Assembly: GCF_015706575.1 (NCBI RefSeq)
Contig: NW_024037076.1
Span: 20,960,898 to 21,024,897, forward strand
DNA length: 64,000 nucleotides
DNA from: Patiria miniata
Lineage: Eukaryota > Echinodermata > Asteroidea > Valvatida > Asterinidae
Reading direction: 5' to 3'
Shown: piece by piece, positions 34,001 to 45,200 of the stretch
How positions within the stretch are numbered: the stretch's first letter is position 1
How the letters are laid out: each line of letters opens with the position of its first letter
Translations under genes and position numbers: made by a program
Notes under the pieces: generated by a model
What the model saw: only the letters and a program-made list of their open reading frames with translations
What the model was told of the DNA's origin: nothing
Database searches by the model: none

Positions 34001-35050
34001 CGAACCCTACCTGCTCATGTGTTAGTTTTTGTTCCTAGGAAGTTCTTTTTCTGGTTCTTGTTCAGTCGGTAAAATTCACTCAAGAATATCACACTAACTA
34101 TACATCAAAAGTGTCTTAATTATTTTAGTTGTGAATTTTGGCATGTAATACGTATACATCTACTACTGTTTTGGTTTCAACATTTATTTGTATTTTAAAG
34201 CATAAATTTAATTTTGGCAAGCCTTGGGTGTTCAGTTCAAACCATTAGGCCAATATGCAAACATGAAAAGTGAATCATAAGAATCAGTGAATTTATAGCA
34301 CAATGTAAATAAATGGGCATTAGTTCAATGCATCCCCTCCTTATACTTGAATTGACAAGATTATGCACTCAACATTTTACTAGTTTGTCAATTCTGAAAT
34401 TTGTTCGAAATTTGTAATCATGTATCCTTGAGGAGCACTGTGAAGTCCCTCAAGCATTCTTGATTATACCCTACTATTAAACTCGTGTAGAGTGGATCTC
34501 CCGCAGCTGAGTGGTATAAATGTCTGTGTATTGTATGTATATAGAGTGTACAGAGTTATGTACAGACAGCGTTTATGTAAATTGTATTCAGACAGCTTGT
34601 ATAGTATACCATGATAAATTTTGTGCGAAAAGATTGAAGTTTAAGAAAATGACGATAGTACACTAGACTTGTACTCTGGTGTAAGACAAAAGTGTAATGT
34701 TTAAAATAGAGTCGCACTGGCTTTTACACCAGTGAAGAGGGAAAACTGTTTAATTTTAAACAACTTTTAAATTTATAAATATTTTGTCTTGCAACTTTGT
34801 GATTTTTCATTCTTCTTATTGACAGGTTTATTGTAGCATAGAGCCTTTCCCTCTGGTTCCTTTATTTAAAAAAAACAATAAAAAAAATTAATATTATGAA
34901 ACATATAAATGCAAAAATGCCCGTCTATTTGTAATTGGTGCGCCTGTGTCGTGTAAATCCCCAAATAATTTGATTATTCATTCAAAAATATTTGATTATT
35001 ATTAATTACTTGAATAAATAATGACTTAGTTTTTATCCAGAGCTTCTTAA
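31074..35050 (+). other. Probable MBD5/6 3' UTR and downstream spacer
   Basis: AT-rich and without coding signal. Texture and T-rich runs resemble a long 3' UTR up to about 34900, where AATAAA at 34877-34882 is one possible poly(A) signal; others exist, for example at 32881. The true 3' end cannot be decided. The MITE at 32045-32413 lies inside. Confidence 0.35.
32045..32413. mobile_element. MITE with TTAAAGGTAATGGACAC ends
   Basis: 369 bp. Perfect 17-bp inverted ends TTAAAGGTAATGGACAC, with TA on both outer sides. The interior is related to 16997-17526. TTAAAGG-type ends with a TA target are common in Tc1/mariner-like MITEs of echinoderm genomes (recollection, not a search). Confidence 0.78.
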
Positions 35051-35365
35051 AATGATCCCACCACCCTGGTCAAGGCCGCGCAAAAAATCTATTAAGTGAA
35101 TTACTTTTGAAATATTTTGATCAATGAGCAATCGTTTCAAGGTCGTTTCTGAATATATATACATGTATATCCTTCAGAATGTATTGCCATCCTCTGGTAA
35201 TAATATCAGTGTATACTATGATATTCCAGACGGCCAGAAAAGAAAGTCACTTCGGTAACCAACTGGCACATGCTAATGCCATTGATAAGAAATCGGGTGA
35301 TAACGTAGCTCCTGAAATATAGTTTTCTTACAAAAAAACACATAGATGTAAACTTAATCCCTATA

Positions 35366-35846
35366 CAGGGTGAGTAAAAAAACACGAAACCAAAATTGTG
35401 TTAGTGAAGTTTTGCATGTAGCACTTTCAAAATCTAGGATAAAAGCCAAATTCATAAGCCTTCTTTTAGTACAAGAATCATTCAAATCGCTTAAGTACTT
35501 TTCAAGTTATGGAATTTTATACACAACCGCCGTTTTAAAGTTCTGTCCACGGATCACACAAAAGGTGTGCGCTTTCAGCAAAACGAAAACATCCCTATGT
35601 GATTTGTTTTCGTTTTGCTGAAAGAACACTTTCCGTTTTGTGATCCGTGGACAGAACTTTAAAACGTTGGTTGTGTTTAAAAGTCCGTAACTTGAAAAGT
35701 ACATGAGTGATTTGAATGATTTTTATACTAAAAGAAAGCTTATGAATTGAGCTTTCGTATCCTAGATTTTGAAAGTGCTACATTTAGAACTTCACTTAAA
35801 CAATGGTCCCGACATTTGGGTTTCATATTTTTTTTTACTCACCCTG
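35366..35846. mobile_element. Near-perfect palindromic element, CAGGGTGAGT ends
   Basis: 481 bp folding end to end: left arm 35366-35600 pairs with right arm 35611-35846. Ends CAGGGTGAGTAAAAAAA and its inverse, with TA immediately outside both. Same terminal sequence as 14501-15508 but a different interior. No coding capacity. Confidence 0.85.
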
Positions 35847-38800
35847 TACAGGGGAATGACTAATGAGTCACAATATTACAGCTATCAAGACAACGAAATA
35901 TCCACGTTGTAATCGTTCCGGTCGGAAAAAAAAACCCTGTCGGGTTATTTTCCTTCTCTTCCTTACATGGCCACGCACCTTCCCCTCCCTCCCTCTGCGT
36001 TTGATTTCAAACACGTAACTGAGCATTGCAAACTGTCACTGGACAATTTATTATGGAAACCGATGTTTTGGCCTATATTAGGCTATGTACAATTACAAAC
36101 TAAAGAATGTGCCATTTGATCTTCTCTGTTCAGGTTGAGGAAAAGTTGCGACTTTATGCTTTTGATTGTTTCTTAACCTTATTGTGTATGCCTTGGTCAT
36201 AAACATTCCACAGAACGTTTTACTGATTAGAAGAAGGCATGTTTGTTTACATCTGATGACGCGGTATATACTTTAGCCTTGCCAATACGTATTTCCAGCA
36301 GTGATTAATGCCATCGAGTAATGAGACAAGTGTTTATGTTAAAGGTAAATGTGAACATTTGCTATTTGTACCCTTTTTTTCGCTTGAAGCAATAAGATTG
36401 CCCAAAATCTAGAGAAGGGTGCATAACAACTAACTTGTTGAAGTTTTAGCTCAATGGAAATTGTAGGGCTTTCATTTCGAGAAAACAGAGACAAATAATG
36501 CACAATTCCTTTGGGTCTCGTAACCGGGATTCATTGCTAACGCTCATAAAAAAACAAATGTGCCCGCTGGCGCATTTTCTAAAACCACCTTCAACGGTAT
36601 TATTGTTTTCTTCTGAATGATACCATTTCAGGCGGAATAATTCCGCATGGTATTTAGTACCAGTCCGATTCTCACTTTGAACAAGGATTTTCTCGTTGAA
36701 TCGGTAGGTACGTTTCCGGGTAACCGGAACTATCCATACGTGCCCTTGATGATACTGTTGCATACTTTTTTTTTATTTTTTTTTCAATCATAACCATTCA
36801 TTATGTTTACAAGCTGCGTGGCTCTTATTTTCTCATTCACTGGGATGGGACACACATACTAAAACGTTAATCTTCGCGCCACGCCTACTGTCCCAATGAA
36901 CGAGTAGTTGCATGGCGCCACAAAATTGGCGCCACAAAATTGTCGTGTTTCGAAGATTTTTAGTTTGTTATTCGTCCCATTTCAGTCAATTCCCTAGAAT
37001 TCTGAGCGGTTTTGTTTCATCTCCGTGCTGGCATGAAGCGCTTGCTGTAATCCTGGAGCTACGTATATGATATGGCGTTAAAGTTGGTCTATAGGCCTAC
37101 GTGCTTTTTGAAATTTCGATATTCCTTTCCGAACGAAATTTAAAGAAACATAATGTTCTGTAACAAATAACATTCGCTTGTTTGTTTTTGTAGGCCTTTA
37201 TACAGTTTTTAAAAAGTGGTTTTAAATGGCGCGCCCCAGTTCAGAAATTTCGCATACTATTCAGGACAATTTATAAAGGAGCGTGCCGCTCAAGTTCAAA
37301 AGTTGAACTTAATTGATTGATTTTTTACTTGTCGTGGGCCGGTTTTGTTCGTGCGATGTCTCATTGGAAAACTCTTAACTAATGTAATGCTAGAAAACTA
37401 TCAATTAAATTTGAAAATCTATTTTTCAAGGTGCTACACCCAAAAAGCACGTATACACCAACTTTAGCAGATACAGCTAGCCTATCATCGGCCCCTTAAA
37501 ATGAATTGTTGTTTCAACCGTAAAAAAAACCCCAATGATGCACTTGTTTAAGATGTTCTGTCCGTGCTATTTTCGAGTTTCATCCCGAAAAGAATGGATT
37601 AATTTTTTTAAATTGCCAAGTTTCTAGCAATACGAAAGTTTTCATTGATGAGACACCGAACGCAAACAAAAATCGCGGTACGTTTCGTTTCGTTATGGAA
37701 TAATTATTACTTTAAAAATGAATTTTTTTCGGCTCGACATTATTAGGGTAGATAGGTTCTACTCGCATGCAGGGTGGATCTGTTTGTGCGCAAATGCAAC
37801 CAAAATCAAACTTTTCAGTGGTCAATGCAGACGTCCAAAATAGAAAAGGGCATATTTTCGTTAAATTATACAAGCCAGTCCTATCATGGAGACTGTGTTC
37901 CTTCGTCCATGGTCCTATTTTGTTCATACGTATTCATGTATATATGTACGGGCAAGACTTAAATTTAATAGTGTGTAACGGTGTTCAGCAACGCCCACCA
38001 TCACAACATCCTCGCTTAACGCCAGGATCTTTCCAACATCTCCACAGTGTCGCCACCAATTCATTCCCTTGCTGTGCAATTGAAGTAAAATAAAATTATA
38101 CACCCCCCCCCAAAAAACAAAAACCGCCTTCGGTGTAGCAGCGAAAGGAAGTGCATAGGTTAACTGCATTGCTGTTGATCGAAGGCCTCGAGACCAAAAC
38201 GTTAAATTAAAACAAAAAAAATTATTAAAAATTCAAATATAATATTTATACATGTAAGTCATTATAACTGACGGCACCGTGGATTACTGAGTAGGCTAAC
38301 GAAGAAGGAAGTATCTCGGGATTTCGTTTGTAAAAGAAAACAAATATGAAGGTATACAAAGTTTTTAAACTCGACAGTACGTATCAAATTCGCCAAGTTT
38401 ACACAAACTTACTTATAGACTAGATGAGATATATCATGTCATTATGACGCACTTGTTAGTTAATTGCCTGTTTGCGATCCAAGGTTTTACAAAACGATCA
38501 CAAAATCAATGGAGAACAATAAAACCCTGCCTGCTCAATGATATAAAATGCCAATGAGCTGCGCCCGTACAACTTCATGACGAAATTCCTTCATGATGGC
38601 TCTGGAAATACGTTTATAAACGTCAACCTGCTTAATATCTCACAGTTCAACTTGACTTCTATACTAAACTGCATTTCATGCTCATGATTATTCCATTGGT
38701 TTCCAAGAATTCAATATTTTTTCCAGATTTGTTTTCCGTTCCAGTCATCCGTACCGCCAGCGTATGCTGTCGATGCCACATGCATCATCGTAAACCGTAT

Positions 38801-38934
38801 TGACCCACCCAGCGTAGTAGTACGGTGCATACATAACATGTACAATGTACAGTGTGCACTATCAATGAACGAAAACAAAAGGATGCGCGCGCATACAGGA
38901 GGAGCCCGTGCAAAGCATCATGGGACGGATACTC

Positions 38935-38948
38935 AATCCGCCATGATG
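38935..38948 (+). promoter_or_regulatory. YY1-like site in EPC promoter
   Basis: AATCCGCCATGATG matches the CCGCCAT core of YY1 sites, which are frequent around transcription starts of housekeeping chromatin genes. A motif match only. Confidence 0.35.
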
Positions 38949-39146
38949 TCGCGGCGACACGGTGAAAAATACGAATTATGTTGTTTATTTCATAGTTTCT
39001 ACCGATTTTAAGATCTGAAAAACCGCATGTCAACCCATAACGACATTCACGATCGCACGTCGGATAGGTATTTCGTGCTACCGATCCCTATTTGGGCAGT
39101 ATTTTAGGGGATCGCACGCTGGGTCACCAGCGGGCAATCGGCCAGC

Positions 39147-39299
39147 ATGAGCAAGTTATCTTTTCGTGCTCGGGCGCTCGATGCCTCGAAACCCATGCCC
39201 GTGTTCAAGACAGAGGACCTGCCGGATTTGCCGGATTTTTCGGCCATCAACCGTGCAGTGCCTCAAATGCCAACGGGGATGGAGAAAGAGGAGGAATCG
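39147..39299 (+). CDS. EPC1: EPC exon 1
   Basis: Residues 1-51, MSKLSFRARALD ... MPTGMEKEEES, donor TCG/GTAAGA (phase 0). The start is certain from near-identity to the vertebrate N-terminus. It is followed by a 5.6-kb intron. Confidence 0.96.
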
Positions 39300-42200
39300 G
39301 TAAGATCCACGATGACGGCGCAGTCATAAAATATTTTTGAATATTTAATGAGGTCTATTGGCGGCCATCTTGATTTGACCAATTTGGCGCGCACGGAAGT
39401 CATGGAAGTGTAATGCGGAAAGCACGTCAACTGTTTTAGTTTTTTGAAAACTTTTTTGTGGAATCACTTGAGTTTAATTATTTCATGACAGTATTTGATT
39501 GTTAAACATATATTTCCTTGAATTTAGGGCGGAAATTACCACCAAAAAATCTAATCACGTGACCTGGCTTTTCGTCGGCCATTTTGTTTGCCCACATTCA
39601 TTCTCTTCTCCAGTGATTACATGAATATTCAGTATTGGACAACTTTGGGCTGTTTCTTTTGCAAATTGCACCCCCCCCCCCATTGCTTCTCCAAGATTTT
39701 ATGCATAATAATATTTCTTCCATAGGCCTAGCCTAGTAACAATTCAAAACTAAAGGTTTTTGTTCACAATTTGCAATTTTGCATTTTATTAAAGTCTAAA
39801 AACAAAATTGGGCCTTAGGCCAAAAAAACAAAAATGTTCAGTCTCTGGTCAGCGCGCGCTTCGATTTTGGCCAAGTTCGCGCAAGGACTATAGTTGACCA
39901 ATGGTTAACCCAGTTTGCCCGAACTCTGTCTAGTCGACGATGGTTGACTACGCTAGTCGACTATTTGGAACCAGCCTACTGAGGTTGGTTGCTTCGCTGG
40001 TAACCAATAGCCGCGCGCATTCATAACGCTAGCAGAGAGCCAGGATCCAGAAGTTTTGCGATGACATTTTGACCAGCGTTTGACTAGAGACATTCGCACG
40101 TTGCTATTAGTGCGCAGGCGTAAGGTACGTCACAAATCAACCACTAGTCGACTAATGGTCCTTGCCCGAACTTGGCCATTGATTGTACCATGGAGGAAGG
40201 AATAGTACGCATCAATTTTTTTTCAAAATTTTCCACGCTGAGCTACAACAGCGCCCTCTATTGCCGCACCGCCTCAAATGTGGGTAGCTCGTCATCGACA
40301 CGGTGACATGTGATGTGAGCAATTTATCATGTGTCTGAATATCGTCAGACCCCCTAAAACTACGCGCTCCTATTTCTGCACACTCGCCTTTAAGTTATAT
40401 TTTGCAAGGCATGCATCCTAAAAAATGACAAACTTTCACAGTCACTGGGATCATATGCTTTGATGCATGAACTTAAACCAGCAGCCGAAAAAATTGGAAA
40501 TTGAAGGCTTTACCAGGAATTCAGGCACAATATGAAAAACATCTGCTTTTTACAGCTAATTACTAAGTACAAATGCAGGCAGATGCTTCCGGGCCTGCAG
40601 AAGTCGAAAATATGACCGAACGGTGACCTTTCTTGGTCTCCCAATATCGTCAGTATTATAGTTAAGATGTCATATATAAGAATTTGCAGTTTCTACGAGG
40701 ATGTAAAACTTACGGTGCAACTAAAAAGACACAATTCTTATATTTTTTGGGAATTTTTTGGTCATAAGTTTTAAAATCTGACATCTTAAAAACTGTCTCC
40801 GTTGATTGGAATGATCAGAATAACAATATCGTTGGGATCTACATTTAATAGGTAAATATGTATAAAATGTATTTATATAAATATGTAAATTTAAGCCCTT
40901 GTATAAATCTCGAAAATAGGATATTGAAAATAATCTTGAAATTACGAAAAGTGTATTGGCATTGACAAAAGAAAGGAAAAAGAAAGAAAATTTGTTTGAA
41001 AAGCTCAGAAAATATAATTTCCTAAAGCCAACAAGTCTAAGTTATTAAAAAAAAATGTTTATATTGAGTTACATGGCCCGGACAGCACATATTTTTTCAT
41101 GAAGCGTCCCCTGCGCAGAATTAGGCAGGATTATTTTCTACAACGCCAAAACTGCACGCTTTGGAATTCCCCGCTTGCTGCCACAAATAAAGAGATTTTT
41201 CTTTGTTAATCGGTACGGTGGTTGATCGTAAGCCAACAATATAAGTTTCGTTGAGGAAAAGAGTGGTTGCTTTGCTATTTTTAAGCTACTTGGTTGCAAA
41301 GCCTTATCTGCGCAGAAATAGGAGGATCGAGGATACATGAAATATGATACATATTTCTGTGTCTGTTTGTGGAGTCAGTCAGTTGCCGTGGCACGCACAG
41401 TAGTAGCTGCTCTATTTTCTCGTCCATACAACTGACAGCAACGCGAGGCCAGCAAAAGATGGCCGTAAAAAAAGGCTTCAGAAAATTTGCAGTTTTCATG
41501 GCAAACCACAACCGATCCAAACAAACAAAGTTGTTTTAGGTAGTTAAAACCTACTTCATACATCCATCAAGGTATTTTTTTCTCTAATAAAGGATTTTGA
41601 TGCCTTTTGTCAATATTATTTCATGGACAAATCTACTAAAATTTAGGTCATGCAATTTCCGTTTTTTTTCCGACGACGATAAAAGTCTCCCAAAGGAAAG
41701 AATGAACCTTCATCTACAAAAAATCTCGTGAACGTGATGTTAATATTTAAAGAATTTGGTGTACACCTTATGTTTCCAACAGATTCCATTTTTCACAACG
41801 CGAAAAGATCGTCGCCATTGTAAAGCATAGAGCATGGAACCCAAACACAGTGTGACCTTGTGACTCCATACGCCCACTGATTGGTCGAGCTCGAGTAGTA
41901 CAAGTATGGCCTGCTGAATATTCATAAGTCATTCATTGCACGTTCGCACGTGCTATTCACAATGTTTTCAGGCCAACATCGGCGTACTTTTACACGCGTA
42001 CATGTGATTGCAAATCATGAAATCTCTCAAAAGTCTTCATTTTTTCAACCGGCGATTTTGGATCAAACATGAGAAGTCTCCTGCACTTGTTTCACATGAA
42101 AATGAAGCGTATACTTTCCTCTATCTAATGAATCTTGCTGTGTCTTTCGGCCTTTTTTAAGAATCGAATGAACACCCAAAAACTATCAGCCCTCGCTTTT

Positions 42201-45200
42201 GTTGATAAAAAATATGATTTGGTGTTGACAGGCCGTAACAACACTTTATATTAGCAGTTATTTTTGGTATCAAAATAAAGCACACGATTTCAACTTTTCA
42301 CATATTTAGCCATCTTGGCCAAACAGTACATGTATTCAGGCTCTTCGTGTTTTTCTGTAGTCTCGCATAAATCTCGTAAAACCTCGCGTACGTTTTTGGG
42401 CCATGCGTGCGCGACCTTGGGACAAGAAACTGAGGTCAAACAGGGCTGTGTGTGCGTGACACGGCCACTGACTGGAGTGAAACAGGAAGAAAAACACTGC
42501 ATCGCCGCATCAATTCTGGAACTTTGGTCTGACCAAAGACCCACTATGTTTTTTAGCCTTAGGCCTAGGCCACTGTGGCCAGCTAAAATTAATAGGTTGT
42601 CATCACTCAGATCATGGGGAGGGGAATTTATATTTTAAATTCTATAAATTCCACTTCTTTACACCCAAATTGAACTAAGGCAATGTGGGGGGGGGGGGGG
42701 GGTTGAAGTCCGATATGGTACTTAACCTAGAAGAGGACACAACAAACATGAATTTGAAGACTACAAAATACTAAATAGGCCTACCAGACAGCTGTTTATG
42801 ACATGATTGTTTCGATAAATCCGAGTTTTCCCTCAGCAACATCCTTTTTTTTTTCAACACTGCTAATGTTGCACACCCACTTGATGTGATCGACTACATG
42901 CAGTAACGCTATTGTTTTGAGCGTCTGGACCATTTCTAAAGAGAGGGGATTACCTTATTCACAGTGCGCAATGTTGATATCCAGTGTTCTCCACATGTAG
43001 GTTTTGGGAGGGCGGGCTGCCCTCCTAAGAATTAAGGCCGCCCTGCCAAAGGATTGGCCGCCCTGCCAAGAAAATTGACCGCCCTGCCAAGAAAATTGAC
43101 CGCCCTGCCAAATATTTTACAAATCATGGATGAAAACAACTTTAATTCCAAGGCGCAACACTTTCGTCGAAATGACACATCCTGAACACGTGGACAGGCA
43201 AGCTCCCTTCTACACAGATTATTTTCCGCCCGGCGCTCTGGATCAAACGAGAACTCGAGCTGCTGTGCCTGACTGCCATACACAGCATTGCGGTGGCCGG
43301 CCACAGCCAGCTGACGGTTAAGTGTGCGTGTGCGACACTAGTAGTACACGACTGGGAAGAACACCGTACAATACATGTACACGTCACGCCAGTGGAGCCT
43401 AAATCCTGCAACCTCCTCCTGATCCATGTGATTTACCACGTGATAAATGCTGCAGATAATTTGGTATCGCACTGACGCTCCGGGCACTCCTGATGTCCGG
43501 ATCATAAGTGCGATTCCAAATTATTAGCTGCGTTTATCACGTGGTCTCGTTATTGGCCAATCAGACGCCGCCTATCATATGCGCCACATGAAGCAGACGG
43601 GTAGCTCGGAGGGCTCCGATAATTTTACACGCAAATGACCCTGGGTACTCGGGTTAAAATCTAATTTCTACATGTTCGTATGGGTCTTCATTGATGGCCA
43701 ATTTCGTCGAAATGACACATCCTGAACACGCGGACAGGCAAATTTAGATTTCTAGGTGAGTACTCAACATCCATACGAAATTGTGTAAGGCGGATCGATT
43801 TCGCTAGGTTCGAAAATACACAACAGCATGGCGTTGTATACAACGCCACGTTCACGGGTCTAGGTTTATTCAAGAACCGGGAAACGAAACCGAAGATGTT
43901 TCCACAACGTGCTTCCAAAGGTTAAGGTGTAAAGAGTTGAAATGTTTAATGCAGAGTCAAACCAGTATCTTCACAAACGGTAGCCTTCAAAACATGGTTG
44001 CCTGTGATCGCATCTAAAGAACTTCGTTTCCATTTTGCCGGAGGGGAGAGGGAGTTCCCCAAAACCACCTTGCAATCGTCGTAACCGTCTGCGTTCGTAC
44101 TCCATGTACTGACCCAGTTCACCGCTCGATGAAGTCATACCGACGGGCGCCCGTCCGATGACGTCATGCCGCCCTCCCAAGAAAAAAGTCTGTGGAGAAC
44201 ACTGGATATCGATATGGCTCGTGCACGCTGAAAAAAAAGATAATCCTTATCTTTACAAAATGGTCGAGCCACTCCCACAAAATAACTTTACGGCAAGTAG
44301 GCTCCTTTATTGGAGAAAAACACTTCCAGAAAATCCTACAGATGGAATACTGGTGTCGGTCAGATTATACAGACAGCGTTTTCTTTTTTTAATGAATTAA
44401 CCACAACTCCCTAGGCCATTTTGCTAGGATATAGCCTCAATCCTGCAAAAATCCTCCAATTGGCCTCATGGAAAAATAGCCTCAATCCTGCAAATTCCTC
44501 CATTATTTCTTGAATATGGTCCATTGAGGGGTGACCACTGCCTGAATCCTGCAAAATCCTGCGGCAGTGACTGTCAATATTTTGAGGCTTGGCCAGTGAC
44601 ATCCTGGAGCAGTACAAAGGCATAATCCAGGCTTATATTTATGCATGGCTGAGCAAAAACAACACAAGGTCAAAAGATCTTGACAAAGTGCATCCTACGA
44701 AATTAGTAACGCACTTTTACCCTGTAACCTAAATCCTCAAAATTCCTCCACTTTGGGCAAAGAGGATTTTGAAAGATACAGGGTGGTTAGGGTTAAGATC
44801 AAGTGAATAAGACACCTGTGAGATGTTTGATTACACTAACCAAGTGCATAGCCTTTAAAAAAAATATGTTCGATTAAAATTATGTGTGTTTCTGTCATTT
44901 TGTGTATCAGGAGCACCATCTACAGAGAGCCATTTCAGCACAGCAAGTGTATGGCTCAGCCAACCAACTGGTCATTCCAACACCAGACTTTGAGACCTCA
45001 GTCAATTATTATGAGGACCTGTATGATGCATCCTACAAGCAGCCCAAACAATACGTCCATGTTCAGCGTAAGTTAACCCCGGTAGTTTGCATGTTAACCT
45101 GCCTGAATGGTTTAACCCTTTAGTCACTGTAGCACCCGAAACTGCCGGAGCACTCTATGGTTTTAAAGATTTTTTTCAGTGAATAAATACAATGTAATAC

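Larger units (their letters stand above)
35051..39146. other. Intergenic spacer and EPC promoter region
   Basis: No coding exon was seen on either strand. The palindromic element at 35366-35846 is the only clear structure in the first part. From about 38750 the sequence becomes richer in CpG and contains CCGCCATGATG (38938-38948), a YY1-like box about 200 bp before the EPC start. This is the likely core promoter and 5' UTR. Confidence 0.45.
39300..44910 (+). other. EPC intron 1, 5.6 kb
   Basis: Contains two YY1-like boxes near its start and, further on, the nested elements at 39817-42559, 39869-40177, 42976-44210 and 44397-44796. No extra coding exon is seen or needed, as exons 1 and 2 are directly contiguous in the family. 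Confidence 0.8.
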
